Assembly (NCBI RefSeq): GCF_042653205.1
Contig: NZ_JBHSHY010000001.1
Location: 558,001-622,000, forward strand
DNA from: Paenibacillus_Z sp042653205
GTDB lineage: Bacteria > Bacillota > Bacilli > Paenibacillales > Paenibacillaceae
DNA: 64,000 bases
Direction of reading: 5' to 3'
Every line of letters begins with the position of its first letter. Positions within the stretch are counted from its first letter, which is position 1. The notes under the pieces are model-generated. The model did no database searches. It was not told the DNA's origin and saw only the letters and a program-made list of their open reading frames with translations. Positions 43,267-52,506 of the stretch are shown one piece after another. The position numbers were made by a program, and so were the translations under genes.

Positions 43267-44931
43267 TTACTTGGACACGACTCGTTTGGCGGCATCGTTG
43301 TAGATTTGCAGCACCTTGTCGAGGTCGCCCATCCCTTTCACTTTGGCGATGAACGTATCCCAGTCGTCGAAGCTGGCCTTACCGGCCACGAATTTGGACT
43401 CTTGCTCCAGCACGTACGTTTTGATCGGCGTCATCACTTCCGAGATCTGCTGGCTCTCGGCCTGCGTGAATTGAAGCGTCGGCGCGGTGTACGAGGAAGG
43501 CACGTAGTCGTTGTTCGGCATCGGCAGGCTGCGCAGGTACGGCGATTTCTCGATCGGCGACTCCTCGTATTTGCCGTTGAAATACGTGTAGTCCATCGCG
43601 GCGAAGTCCACGAACGCCTTCGAATCGGCCGCGATCTGCAGGCCCGGCGAATAGTGCTTGCTGGCGCGAATGCCGTATTTGTCGCCGACCACCCAGGGAT
43701 CGTCGGCCTGCTTGAATTCGTCCGTGAAGGTCGGATTGCCGTCCGCGTCCAGCGTAAAGGTCTTGCCTTCCTCGCCCCATGTGATCAGCCGGATGACCTC
43801 GGGATCGTACTGCAGGTCGATGAATTTGATGAGGTCCTTCGGATTCTTCACGTCGGCGTTGATGCAGAACGTGGCCCAGCCCAGGTCCGGCGTGTTGCCG
43901 TTGGCGACGTTCTGCCACGACTTGCCGTACTTCGGATTGTCGGGGTACAGCGACACGGCGAAGATCTTGCCGTCGCCCGCCGTACGGGTATAGTTGCCCG
44001 GATCCGTGAACCATTGCGCCAGCCAGATGAAGTTGTCCCCGTTCAGCGCCTTTTGCTTCAGCGTATCGTCCGTATCGGTCAGGTACTCCGGATCCAGCAG
44101 CTTCTCGTCGTACAGCTGATGAGCGAACTGCAGCGCTTCCTTGAATCCCGGCTGGAAGACGCCGTACGTATACTGGCTGCCGTCCCAATAGATGTCGTCC
44201 ACGACGTGGTTCGCGTTGAACAGCGAGCGCAAGTCGTTCCAGCGGGAGTTGATCGGATACTTGTCGGGATACAGCTCCTTCAGCTTCTTCGCCGCGGCGT
44301 ACAGCTCGTCCAGCGTGGACGGAATCTGAATCTTGTCCTGCTGGAACAGGTCGTACCGGTAGGAGGACACGTTCTGAATGAGCATCCCCGTGTCCTTCGG
44401 AAATCGCGGCAGGGACGTTTCTTTGAAATAATACATTTTGCCGTCGGCGTTGGTGACCTGCGCCACCCCGTTCTTCACCTGGCTCAAATAATTCAGGTAG
44501 TTGGGCATGTCGTCCTTGTACTGGCTCAGGTCGAGGATCTGGCCGTTCTTCACCATGTCGGACGTATCGTAGAACAGCGGCGTGGCGAAGAAATCCGGCA
44601 AGTTATCGCTCGCGATCATCAGCTTAACCTTCTGGTCGTAATCGGAAGACGGAATGTAGTCCCATTTGATGTCGATTTTCTTGCCCATTTTCTGCTCCAT
44701 CAGCTTCAGCCATTCTTGCTGGATGGGACTCTTCGCGTTGTCCACGCCGTTGGCCGAGAGCGCGACCGTAAAGCTGAGCGTCCCGCCGCTTGGCGCCGCG
44801 CTATCCGCGGATGACGGGTCGGTTTGGGTTGCTGCGTTGTTGCCGTTGTTGCCGTCGCTGCACCCTGCCGCCAGAATGACGGATGCGCAGATCGTCGAGA
44901 CGACGCCCAGTTTCGCTGCTTTTGCGTGCAT
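43267..44931 (-). CDS. Extracellular sugar-binding lipoprotein (LplA/YtcQ type)
   Basis: 554 residues; the ATG at 44931 follows GGGGGTACAGGC. The lipoprotein signal ends LAAGC with Cys24 lipidated, followed by an Asn/Ser/Ala-rich linker. The body is a large family-1 binding protein (KIDIKWDYIPSSDYDQKVKL; SDNLPDFFATPLFYDTSDMV; IKFIDLQYDPEVIRLITWGEE), the size usual for LplB/YtcP partners. It binds an oligosaccharide at the cell surface. It is separated from the upstream permease by 134 nt and from the DUF4185 gene by 63 nt, consistent with one operon. Confidence 0.92.
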   Translation of the reverse strand: MHAKAAKLGVVSTICASVILAAGCSDGNNGNNAATQTDPSSADSAAPSGGTLSFTVALSANGVDNAKSPIQQEWLKLMEQKMGKKIDIKWDYIPSSDYDQKVKLMIASDNLPDFFATPLFYDTSDMVKNGQILDLSQYKDDMPNYLNYLSQVKNGVAQVTNADGKMYYFKETSLPRFPKDTGMLIQNVSSYRYDLFQQDKIQIPSTLDELYAAAKKLKELYPDKYPINSRWNDLRSLFNANHVVDDIYWDGSQYTYGVFQPGFKEALQFAHQLYDEKLLDPEYLTDTDDTLKQKALNGDNFIWLAQWFTDPGNYTRTAGDGKIFAVSLYPDNPKYGKSWQNVANGNTPDLGWATFCINADVKNPKDLIKFIDLQYDPEVIRLITWGEEGKTFTLDADGNPTFTDEFKQADDPWVVGDKYGIRASKHYSPGLQIAADSKAFVDFAAMDYTYFNGKYEESPIEKSPYLRSLPMPNNDYVPSSYTAPTLQFTQAESQQISEVMTPIKTYVLEQESKFVAGKASFDDWDTFIAKVKGMGDLDKVLQIYNDAAKRVVSK

Positions 44932-45065
44932 GCCTGTACCCCCAATTGGAATGGAAATGATCGGATTGTGATGCGATATGATGACGATGCGCAGAACGAC
45001 CGATGCTTACGCGCCTCCCCTCCACGGTCCGTCTCTTCTTCGCATGCGATCCATCCGGCGGCCGG

Positions 45066-45962
45066 CTAGCCCTTGATCGAGCCGACGAACATGCCTTTGG
45101 TGAAATACTTCTGAAAGAACGGGTAAATGATCATGATCGGGAACATGGTGACGACGATGACTGCCATTCGAATGGACTTGGGGTCCATCAGGGAGCCCGG
45201 CGAATTGATGGCCACATTGCTGGCCCCTACCCTGCCTTGAATCGCATTGTTATCCAAGGTGAACAGATAGTTGCGCAACACCATCTGCAGCGGGTACTTG
45301 GCCTGGTCCTGCAGATAGATCAGCGCCTCGAACCAGCTGTTCCAGCTTCCAACGATGCCGAACAAGGCGAAGGTGGCCAGCAGCGGCTTCGATAAGGGCA
45401 GGATGATCCGGAACAGCACCACGACTTCGTTGGCGCCGTCGATCAGCGCCGCGTCCTTCAGCTCGGACGGAATATTCGCGAAGAACGTCCGGAACAAAAA
45501 CACGTTATACGCCCCGACCGCCCCCGGGATGACCATGACCCAGAACGTATCGAGCAGATGCAGGTTGCGGATCAGCAGGTAGGTCGGGATCAGGCCGCCG
45601 CCGAAAAACATCGTAATCATGAGAAAAAGACTCAAAAACTTCTTACCGATAAAGCCGGGCACGGTAAGCGGATACGCCATCAGCGACGTGAAGAGCAGCA
45701 TGACGAACGTAGAGCCGAGCGCGTACCCGATCGAGTTAAGATAGCCCGTGAAGATCAAGCGATCCTTGAAAATGTCCGTATACGCCTTGAACTCGAATCC
45801 GCGGGGCCAGATCGTAACGCTTCCCTTGGCCACGTAGCGCGCGCCGCTCAAGGACGTGGCGATGATGTTGAACACCGGGTACAGCACGGCAACCAAGATC
45901 AGAAGCATGATGAAGATGTTGAGCACGTCGAACATTCTGGAGCCGAGGCTTTCCTTCCTCAT
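45066..45962 (-). CDS. ABC sugar transporter permease, YtcP/CarB type
   Basis: 298 residues; the ATG at 45962 has GGGGGGAG directly upstream. Six spans are predicted. The EAA loop is DAALIDGANEVVVLFRIILP and the end KGMFVGSIKG is typical. It follows the LplB-type permease by 12 nt and is followed by the binding-protein gene, forming a complete import set without its ATPase. Confidence 0.92.
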   Translation of the reverse strand: MRKESLGSRMFDVLNIFIMLLILVAVLYPVFNIIATSLSGARYVAKGSVTIWPRGFEFKAYTDIFKDRLIFTGYLNSIGYALGSTFVMLLFTSLMAYPLTVPGFIGKKFLSLFLMITMFFGGGLIPTYLLIRNLHLLDTFWVMVIPGAVGAYNVFLFRTFFANIPSELKDAALIDGANEVVVLFRIILPLSKPLLATFALFGIVGSWNSWFEALIYLQDQAKYPLQMVLRNYLFTLDNNAIQGRVGASNVAINSPGSLMDPKSIRMAVIVVTMFPIMIIYPFFQKYFTKGMFVGSIKG

Positions 45963-45974
45963 TGCTCTCCCCCC

Positions 45975-46889
45975 TTAAAACAAGCTCGTATCCGATAGCC
46001 TGCGGCTGATCCAGTTCGTGATGAACAGAATGACGAACGAGATGACGGACATGAACAGCCCGATCGCGGTCGTGTACGCGTATTGCGCCCCCAATATCCC
46101 TTGACGGTACACGTAGGACCCGATGACGTCCGCCACGCTGTACGTCGCGGGATTATACAGCAGGATGACCTTCTGGAAATCCGTGCCCAGCACCCCGCCC
46201 ATGGCGAAGATGAGCAGAATGACGGTTGTCGGCCGGATGGACGGCCAGGTGACGTGCCGGACCTTCTTCCATCTGCCCGCGCCGTCGACGTCGGCGACGT
46301 CGTACAGCGACGGATCGATGCCGCTCATCGCGGCCAGATAGATGATCGCGCCGAAGCCGACCCCCTGCCAGATCCCCGACGAGATGAAGATCGTCCGGAA
46401 CCAGCCCGGTTCCAGCAGGAACGACACCGCCTCCCCGCCGAAATGCGTAATTACGTGGTTGATGAAGCCGTCCCGTGCCGTGTAGATCTTGATTAATCCC
46501 GCCACGATGACGACGGATATGAAGTGCGGGAAGTAAGAAACCGTTTGCACGAGTTTTTTGAAGCGCTTACTTTTTAGCTCGTTAAATAACAGCGCGAGGA
46601 TGATCGGCGCCGGAAACGACCAGAACAAGGTGTATAAGCCAAGCAGCAGCGTGTTCTTCAATACGTTGAAGGCCATGGGGTCGCGGAAGAACGCGTTGAA
46701 ATACTTCAAGCCGACCCACGAGCTGCCCAAGATGCCCTGCGCGGCGCTGAAATCTTTAAACGCGATCAAAATGCCGTACATCGGAAAGTAATTGAAGATC
46801 AGCACGGTCAGAAACCCGGGCAGCACCATGAGGTACAGATAGCGATGCTTCCACATCCGCGTTCGGATGCTTCGATCGTTAGCATGCAA
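45975..46889 (-). CDS. ABC sugar transporter permease, LplB type
   Basis: About 304 residues. The best start is the TTG at 46889, six nt after AAGGGAGTG; a GTG at 46898 abuts that site. Membrane spans and YRYLYLMVLPGFLTVLIFNYF-like N-terminus (here MWKHRYLYLMVLPGF), the loop DVADVDGAGRWKKVRHVTWP and the end NWISRRLSDTSLF are all LplB hallmarks. It is the first gene of the minus-strand sugar operon and is divergent from a GntR/LacI-type regulator starting at 47334, which is the likely controller. Confidence 0.9.
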   Translation of the reverse strand: MHANDRSIRTRMWKHRYLYLMVLPGFLTVLIFNYFPMYGILIAFKDFSAAQGILGSSWVGLKYFNAFFRDPMAFNVLKNTLLLGLYTLFWSFPAPIILALLFNELKSKRFKKLVQTVSYFPHFISVVIVAGLIKIYTARDGFINHVITHFGGEAVSFLLEPGWFRTIFISSGIWQGVGFGAIIYLAAMSGIDPSLYDVADVDGAGRWKKVRHVTWPSIRPTTVILLIFAMGGVLGTDFQKVILLYNPATYSVADVIGSYVYRQGILGAQYAYTTAIGLFMSVISFVILFITNWISRRLSDTSLF

Positions 46890-46898
46890 TGACAACAC

Positions 46899-47235
46899 TC
46901 CCTTTTGCCGAATGACTGCAAACCTCGTATACGAAGTTATTCGAACTGCATATGCGTTCTATCCGCTCTATGTTTTGACCGCACCTCCTGTTCGATCCCC
47001 ATGAAGCTTGTCTGTTGCACGATGCGGCCGCAAAAAATTGACAGCGCATTCATTTCTGAAAAGATGCGCCATAGCAAGGTTTATCGGATACCTCCTCCGC
47101 CGGCCGCGCTTCTCTCGGCTCGCATCATTATGCCTTCCAGCCTGTAAATCTCATTGTTTCACATACCAACTATCAAGAGGTTATTATGCTTTTCCCAAAA
47201 TGTAACACATACTATTTGGACCGTCAATTCGTATT
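46899..47235. other. Divergent promoter region of the second sugar locus
   Basis: A 444-bp gap separates the LplB-type gene from the GntR/LacI-type regulator gene. It is clearly AT-richer towards 47150-47330. No gene, RNA or convincing minus-strand -35/-10 pair was recognised in this part; the operator of the divergent regulator is expected here. Confidence 0.4.
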
Positions 47236-47265
47236 TTGACATTAGTTATGAATATGAGTTAGTAT
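47236..47265 (+). promoter_or_regulatory. Likely sigma-A promoter of the GntR/LacI-type regulator
   Basis: TTGACA (47236-47241) is a perfect -35. TAGTAT (47260-47265) lies 18 bp downstream as a plausible -10; the overlapping TATACT at 47263 is a better hexamer but 21 bp away. The regulator start codon lies about 60 nt further. Confidence 0.6.
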
Positions 47266-47333
47266 ACTTTAGGAGAATTTTAACTTATAATCAAAAGAAC
47301 TAGTGCTTTCACCCCACTTGAAGGAGACGATTT

Positions 47334-48407
47334 ATGGGCAAGAACGACTCGATATCGCCAAAGTATCAGCAGGTCAAGGATTATGTGCTCACGCAAATCG
47401 AAAACAACACGCTCGGCAAGGACGGCCGCATCCCGAGCGAATCCGAGTTCTCGCAGCTGCTGGATGTCAGCTCCATCACGGTGCGGAAAGCATTGAACGA
47501 GCTGGTCAACGAAGGCGTCATCTACCGCGTCCGGGGGAAAGGCAGCTTCGTGTCGAACCGGGGGACGACGGCTGATGCTGCGACGCGCTATGTCACCTTC
47601 ATCATCTCCGGCAATGCGCTGTACGACAGCTCCTACCTGCTCATCACGAAGGGCGTCCAATCCTTCCTGAGCCGGCAGGGCTGCAAGCTGATCATCGAGT
47701 TCGTGGAAAACGATTTCGAGCAGGAGCGCGAGCTGATCACGAAGCTGATCCGATCGGAAACGCGCGGGCTGCTGATCTATTCCGTCAATCCGAACGCCGC
47801 CAAGGCGTATCTGCAGGATATCCGCAAGAAGTCCATTCCGTTCGTGATGCTCGACCGGATCCCCTCCGGCTTCCCGGTCGATTGCATCACGTGCAACAAT
47901 AACGACGGCGCCTACGAGGCCGTCGCCTACCTCATCGCCCAAGGCCACCGGAAGATCGGATTCGCCGCCTACGATTTCTACTTAAGCGCCGAGGCCGAAC
48001 GGTATTACGGCTATCAACGCGCCATGCAGGACGCCTCCCTCGTTCCGAACGATGAGACGTTGTACTTCTCGCGGGATCTGGATTACGACAGCCTGATCGC
48101 GGCCGTCAAGAGCGGCGAGCTGACGGCTCTCTTCTGCGTCAACGACAGGCGGGCGCTCGAGATCGTCGAGCGGCTGACGCAGGAAGGCATCCGCATCCCC
48201 GATGAGATCTCCATCATGGGCTTCGATGATTTCGAAAGCGCCAAGTTCGCCAAGGTGCCGCTCAGCACCGTCCGGCAAAACTTCGAAGCGCTCGGCTACG
48301 AAGGCGCGCGGCTGCTCTTCGAGCTCGGCAGCGACGCCGTGCGCTGTCACAAGAAGATTCTGCTGTCGACCAGCCTCGTTATCCGGGAGTCGGTCAAACC
48401 GCTGTAG
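47334..48407 (+). CDS. GntR-type regulator with LacI-like sensor domain (AraR architecture)
   Basis: 357 residues with TTGAAGGAGACG before the ATG. Residues 1-75 are a GntR winged helix (RIPSESEFSQLLDVSSITVR, ALNELVNEGVIYRVRGKGSF). Residues about 85-355 form a periplasmic-binding-protein-like sensor domain (YLIAQGHRKIGFAAYDFYL; ALFCVNDRRALEIVERL; PDEISIMGFDDFESA; KVPLSTVRQNFEALG). This is the AraR architecture: a sugar effector releases the repressor. It is divergent from the LplB/YtcP/binding-protein/DUF4185 operon and probably represses it. Whether arabinose is the effector is not known; no ara genes are present. Confidence 0.9.
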   Translation: MGKNDSISPKYQQVKDYVLTQIENNTLGKDGRIPSESEFSQLLDVSSITVRKALNELVNEGVIYRVRGKGSFVSNRGTTADAATRYVTFIISGNALYDSSYLLITKGVQSFLSRQGCKLIIEFVENDFEQERELITKLIRSETRGLLIYSVNPNAAKAYLQDIRKKSIPFVMLDRIPSGFPVDCITCNNNDGAYEAVAYLIAQGHRKIGFAAYDFYLSAEAERYYGYQRAMQDASLVPNDETLYFSRDLDYDSLIAAVKSGELTALFCVNDRRALEIVERLTQEGIRIPDEISIMGFDDFESAKFAKVPLSTVRQNFEALGYEGARLLFELGSDAVRCHKKILLSTSLVIRESVKPL

Positions 48408-48418
48408 CACGAACAATA

Positions 48419-48452
48419 ACCCCGATTCGTCTTGAATCGGGGTGCGCTTTTT
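48419..48452 (+). terminator. Intrinsic terminator of the GntR/LacI-type gene
   Basis: ACCCCGATTC and its exact complement flank a 5-base loop, followed by GCGC and five T (48448-48452). Confidence 0.9.
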
Positions 48453-48484
48453 GTATGGCTTCGAATATTCGGCCGCTCCGGGCT

Positions 48485-49318
48485 TTACGCTTTGGCAGCC
48501 TTCGCCGAGCCCCATAGAGATCCGGGATTCACGCGGCTTGGGTAAAGCGCAAGCATGGCATTGTATAAATCGTCAACGGTGTCCGTTTCGTGGTCCAGCC
48601 GAATGAAGTCCAGCAGATACTGTTTCGTTTCATTCAAGATGCCATGGTTGTTATCATTTTCGGGGACTTTGTGTCCCGCAATCACATATTTCGGATTAAG
48701 GTCGATCAAGCGATCTAACGTTCGGATCCATTCTAGCCGGGATTGCTCTGTTGTTTCGGCCAGGTATGAATGGATGCCGTTATAGACGACATCGCCTGCC
48801 GCCAGCAATTCAAGATCGGGAACCCAAAGTGCGGTCGTATTTGCCGTATCCGTGAACCCCGCTTCGATGATTTCCAGCCGATGTCCTTCCAGCTCAAACG
48901 AGGCTGCATCGATCGCTTCGGGAAACACCTGGGGCTCAGGAATTTGATTGGGGAATAATTGATCCCAAAAACTTTCAATCAGCTTGCCTTGCTTCAAACA
49001 TGCCGTTACGGTGCCTGGCGTCGCGACGGCTTTCGCCTCGGGGAACGCTTCTTTCAATTGCTTGATGCCGAAGAAATGGTCGCCGTGGCCGTGTGTCACG
49101 TAGATGTACGTCAAATTCCGGTTGAAGGTCTTGATCCACTTCAGCAGCATACGGTTATGTTCGATCGTAATGAAGGTATCGACCAAGACGGCATCTTTTT
49201 CGCCATAGATAAGAACGGCTGTATTGGAAACCCATTGCAGTTCTTCGTTGCCTTCCGGCAGGTTTCTCGTGAGGCTGTCGCGTTTGACGCAAAGTTCAGC
49301 GAATTGCAAGTTTGACAT
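48485..49318 (-). CDS. Metallo-beta-lactamase-fold hydrolase
   Basis: 277 residues from the ATG at 49318 (AGGATGG, 5-nt spacing). The metal-binding motif YVTHGHGDHFFG supplies the HxHxDH set near residue 80; further ligands are probably in AGFTDTANTT, LLAAGDVVYNGIH and VIAGHKVPEN. The fold covers lactonases, thioesterases and other hydrolases; the longer C-terminal helix region (LLDFIRLDHETDTVDDLYNA) is seen in many Firmicute members with no known substrate. It is a single gene on the minus strand. Confidence 0.88.
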   Translation of the reverse strand: MSNLQFAELCVKRDSLTRNLPEGNEELQWVSNTAVLIYGEKDAVLVDTFITIEHNRMLLKWIKTFNRNLTYIYVTHGHGDHFFGIKQLKEAFPEAKAVATPGTVTACLKQGKLIESFWDQLFPNQIPEPQVFPEAIDAASFELEGHRLEIIEAGFTDTANTTALWVPDLELLAAGDVVYNGIHSYLAETTEQSRLEWIRTLDRLIDLNPKYVIAGHKVPENDNNHGILNETKQYLLDFIRLDHETDTVDDLYNAMLALYPSRVNPGSLWGSAKAAKA

Positions 49319-49508
49319 GGTTACCATCCTTCAACAGTGATATTACGAATGGACACAAGCTCATCCATTTCCTAGGCTCGCGGCATGCCGCTCATGCTCC
49401 CCTGTTCGTGATCTATTTATACCGCATGTAGAACGATCGGTAAATAATTATTTTTTACTAATCATTCTCGAATGTGGCGTCCGTCCGCCGATGCCTTCAT
49501 GAGATCAT

Positions 49509-49533
49509 GAAAAAACCGCGAGATCATCGCGGT
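49509..49533 (-). terminator. Terminator of the NAD(P)H dehydrogenase gene
   Basis: ACCGCGA/TCGCGGT arms enclose a 5-base loop, followed on the minus strand by seven T (plus-strand A-run 49509-49515). Confidence 0.85.
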
Positions 49534-49548
49534 CGATACAATCGCAGA

Positions 49549-50097
49549 TTAAACCCGTGCTGCCGCCACAGGCTTCACGCTCTGGATATGCCGGATATAA
49601 TCGAGCCGGCTCTGCGCCAGCCGTTCGTCCGTCAAGTTGGATACATCGCTTAACGAGAAATGCGGCAGATAATCAGCGCTGATGAAATGAGCCAGCGCTT
49701 CGACCGGACGGAGAAGTTCTTGCAGCGTAAACCGATTGAAACCGGAAGGCTGGTAAGAGGCTTCCGTTCCGTACGTCGAGATGGCCACGCCGATTTCCTT
49801 GCCTGCCGTTTTACTGGCGTCCGGCGTTCCATAGGCCCAGCCGTATTGCAGGACGTCATCGAACCACTTCTTGAGCAGCGGCGGCGAGCTGTACCAATAG
49901 AGCGGGTATTGAAAAATGATGCGGTCGTGGGCTTCGATCAGCTTCTGCTCGCGGGCGACGTCGATTTTTTCGTCCGGATACGCCGCGTACAATTCGTGAA
50001 CCGTAATTTCCCCGTGCTTCTGCAATTCATCGCGCCACGCTTTATTGACGCGGGACGTCTCCATATTCGGATGCGTGATGATGACCAAGGTCTTCAT
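49549..50097 (-). CDS. NAD(P)H-dependent quinone reductase, flavodoxin-like fold
   Basis: 182 residues with AGGAGACGAATGA before the ATG at 50097. The start MKTLVIITHPNMETSRVNKA, the core IIFQYPLYWYSSPPLLKKWF with DDVLQYGWAYG, and VAISTYGTEASYQPSGFNRF are typical of KefF/MdaB/YwrO-type FMN- or FAD-dependent NAD(P)H:quinone oxidoreductases. They carry out two-electron reduction of quinones in the cytoplasm and protect against electrophiles. A LysR gene lies 99 nt upstream on the same strand and, beyond it, a divergent MFS exporter, so all three may respond to a toxic quinone or drug. Confidence 0.9.
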   Translation of the reverse strand: MKTLVIITHPNMETSRVNKAWRDELQKHGEITVHELYAAYPDEKIDVAREQKLIEAHDRIIFQYPLYWYSSPPLLKKWFDDVLQYGWAYGTPDASKTAGKEIGVAISTYGTEASYQPSGFNRFTLQELLRPVEALAHFISADYLPHFSLSDVSNLTDERLAQSRLDYIRHIQSVKPVAAARV

Positions 50098-50195
50098 TCA
50101 TTCGTCTCCTATCCAAGGTATAATCAACGTTTCTTCATGTAGCCTGCCCCGATCATCGGTTTCCTATCTCCGCGGAAGCGGCTGCCTGGTCTCGA

Positions 50196-51086
50196 TTACG
50201 AACTTGTCCGACCGGACAACCGCGCGAAATAATCCACGACCACCTCGCGGAAATCCTTGGCGGCCTGCGAGATGTAGCGGCTCTTGTGCCACAATAGCGC
50301 GATTTCCCGGACCGCCAGGTGCGTCTCCACGTAAAGATACGCGACGTGCGCCCGCGGATTCCTGGCCGTGCTCGGGACGAACGCAACCCCGATGCCGGCT
50401 TCCACCAGATTGGTCAGCCTCGCAGGCTCATCCCCCTCGTATACGTAATGAGGTTCGAACCCGACCGATCTGCATTCCTCGTCCATCAAATCGCGCGTCC
50501 CGAACCCTTTCTTGACCCCGACGAACCATTCGTCCCGCAGCTCGGCCAAGGATACGCGGCTTCGCCCCGCCAGCCGGTGCCCCTTCGGAACGGCCAAGAG
50601 AATCGGGTCGACGAACACGACTTGGCATTCAATGCCATCCCGTGTGATGGGCGGCGAGGACAGACAAAAATCCACCTCTCCCCGGTCGAGCAGCGTCACC
50701 ATTTCCTGCGTAGTCAGCATTTGCACATGAAAATGAATCGAAGGCCGCTTCTTGCGAAACTCCCGGAGGATATTGGGCAGTATGCCCGCCGTCGTCACTC
50801 CCAATTCGAGCGTGCCGTGATCCGGGCCGGATAGATCGCGCAGCTCCACTCGCCCCTGCTCCAGCTCGAACAGCGCTCTCTCCGCGCGGCGCAAAAATCG
50901 CCGGCCGTAATCGTTCAACCGCAGCTTCCGCCCGACCCGGTCAAATAGCGGAACGCCGAGATCCTCTTCCAGGCGCTGAATCGTTTTGCTTAACGACGAT
51001 TGCGTCACGTGCAGATGCCGCGCGGCTTCGGTCACATGCTCCGAGCGCGCCACCGCGAGAAAATAGTGCAATTGAAGCAGCTCCAC
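50196..51086 (-). CDS. LysR-family transcriptional regulator
   Basis: About 296 residues from a GTG at 51086 that gives the usual LysR opening VELLQLHYFLAVARSEHVTE; a GTG three codons earlier is also possible. The helix-turn-helix is EAARHLHVTQSSLSKTIQRL followed by EEDLGVPLFDRVGRKLRL. The effector domain (about 90-290) has LELGVTTAGILPNILREF and GIGVAFVPST. It is divergent from the MFS transporter gene (about 125 bp between starts), the standard layout for LysR control of an exporter. Confidence 0.9.
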   Translation of the reverse strand: MELLQLHYFLAVARSEHVTEAARHLHVTQSSLSKTIQRLEEDLGVPLFDRVGRKLRLNDYGRRFLRRAERALFELEQGRVELRDLSGPDHGTLELGVTTAGILPNILREFRKKRPSIHFHVQMLTTQEMVTLLDRGEVDFCLSSPPITRDGIECQVVFVDPILLAVPKGHRLAGRSRVSLAELRDEWFVGVKKGFGTRDLMDEECRSVGFEPHYVYEGDEPARLTNLVEAGIGVAFVPSTARNPRAHVAYLYVETHLAVREIALLWHKSRYISQAAKDFREVVVDYFARLSGRTSS

Positions 51087-51211
51087 TCGCCTCACGCTCC
51101 ATTCATTCCTTCTAGTTCATGAGATTATAACATGAAATGCGTTGGAATAAATAATCGCGATCCGGTACGATGTCCATACGACAACCATTTATAGAGAAAG
51201 GATTACGCATC

Positions 51212-52390
51212 ATGAATCGAACATTTGTGGTGTATTTGGTCGCGTTTGCCGCCTTTCTGGGGCCGTTCACGCAAACCATTTATACGCCGGTCCTGCCCGA
51301 GGTTGCAAGTCAACTTCACTCAACTTCCTTCGTCGTGAACCTGACGATTTCCGTGTTTACGTTCTTCCTGGCCATCATGCAGATGATCTATGGCCCGCTC
51401 ACGGACTCGAAGGGCCGCCGCAGCGTCATGCTCTTCGGCATTTCGCTCTACGTGCTCGCTTCGACCGGGTGCTACTTCTCCGGGAACATCGAGCTGCTGC
51501 TCGTCTTCCGCGCGCTCCAAGCGATCGGAATCGCGGCGGGATCCGTCGTAGCCGTTACCGTCATCAGCGACTTGTTCGACGGCCGCGAACGAGGCCAAGC
51601 CATGGGGACGTTTCAGATGATGGTGTCGCTCGGCCCCGTGCTCGGGCCTGTCATCGGCGGCTTCCTGAGCGGACGGTTCAATTTCCACTCCGTGTTTCTC
51701 GCGCTGGCGGCGACCGGGATACTGGTGCTGCTGCTGAACTACCTGTGTCTGAAGGAAACGAAGCCCGACAGCGGCGAAGCCGCGCGCTTCCGCTTCCGGG
51801 ACTTCGCCGTCATCCTGCGGAACCGGGTCGGATCGTCGGTCATTTATCTGGGGTTCGTGCAATATTACGTGTTTTATAATTTTCTTGTCTTTCTGCCGGA
51901 CATTTTAAGCGATCGGTATGGCTTGTCCGCCGAGCAGAAGGGGCTGGTCTTTCTGCCGATGTCGCTGTGCATCGTGATCGGCAGCTTCTTTGGCGGCAAG
52001 ATCCAAGCGCGGATCGACGGCAAAAAGGTTATCGTGCTGACGACGTTTCTGAACGCGTCTTCGGTGTTGTTCTTCCTGCTCTTCTACTCGATCTCGCTGG
52101 GTTGGCTGCTCACGGGCATTATCTGCTTCGGCTTCTTCCTCGGGCTCTCGCTCCCCGTGCAGACGACGCTGCTGACGGGCGCTTTCACGACTAACCGCGC
52201 GACCGCCGTGGGGGCGTACAACTTCTTTCGCTACATGGGCATGGCGTGCAGTCCGATCGTGGGCAGCCTCGTCTACCGCGCGGGCGGGTACCTTTTGTTG
52301 TATGGCTTCGTCGTTGCCCTCTTTTTGGCGTTCGGCTTGCTGCTGTCGCGGCGCCTCCTCGGCGCTCGAGCCGTCAAGTCCGCGTCTTAG
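51212..52390 (+). CDS. MFS transporter, DHA1-like multidrug efflux family
   Basis: 392 residues from the ATG at 51212 (AAAGGATTACGCATC upstream). Twelve membrane spans are predicted. The motif A loop GPLTDSKGRRSVMLFGISLY follows span 2, and motif C-like MMVSLGPVLGPVIGGFLSG is in span 5, marking a drug:H+ antiporter-1 type exporter (Bcr/EmrD-like). It probably exports a toxic small molecule under the divergent LysR regulator. It has its own bidirectional terminator. Confidence 0.9.
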   Translation: MNRTFVVYLVAFAAFLGPFTQTIYTPVLPEVASQLHSTSFVVNLTISVFTFFLAIMQMIYGPLTDSKGRRSVMLFGISLYVLASTGCYFSGNIELLLVFRALQAIGIAAGSVVAVTVISDLFDGRERGQAMGTFQMMVSLGPVLGPVIGGFLSGRFNFHSVFLALAATGILVLLLNYLCLKETKPDSGEAARFRFRDFAVILRNRVGSSVIYLGFVQYYVFYNFLVFLPDILSDRYGLSAEQKGLVFLPMSLCIVIGSFFGGKIQARIDGKKVIVLTTFLNASSVLFFLLFYSISLGWLLTGIICFGFFLGLSLPVQTTLLTGAFTTNRATAVGAYNFFRYMGMACSPIVGSLVYRAGGYLLLYGFVVALFLAFGLLLSRRLLGARAVKSAS

Positions 52391-52402
52391 GCGTACAGCG
52401 GG

Positions 52403-52441
52403 AAAAGGCAGCCGATCCTGTGATGATCGGCTGCCTTTTTT
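52403..52441. terminator. Strong bidirectional terminator after the MFS gene
   Basis: A 15-bp perfect stem (AAAAGGCAGCCGATC and its complement) encloses a 7-base loop and is followed by T-runs on both strands. The 3' end of the next minus-strand gene is about 65 bp away. Confidence 0.9.
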
Positions 52442-52506
52442 CGGTTCCGTACCGTCGTTCCCCCTCCGCTGTATGAAGGGACGCGAAGCGCGAATATGAC
52501 GTTCTC

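Noticed and set aside
43306..44814. 502-codon plus-strand open frame opposite the second binding-protein gene
   Set aside because: It is antisense to a clear lipoprotein and has no start signal or recognisable motif.
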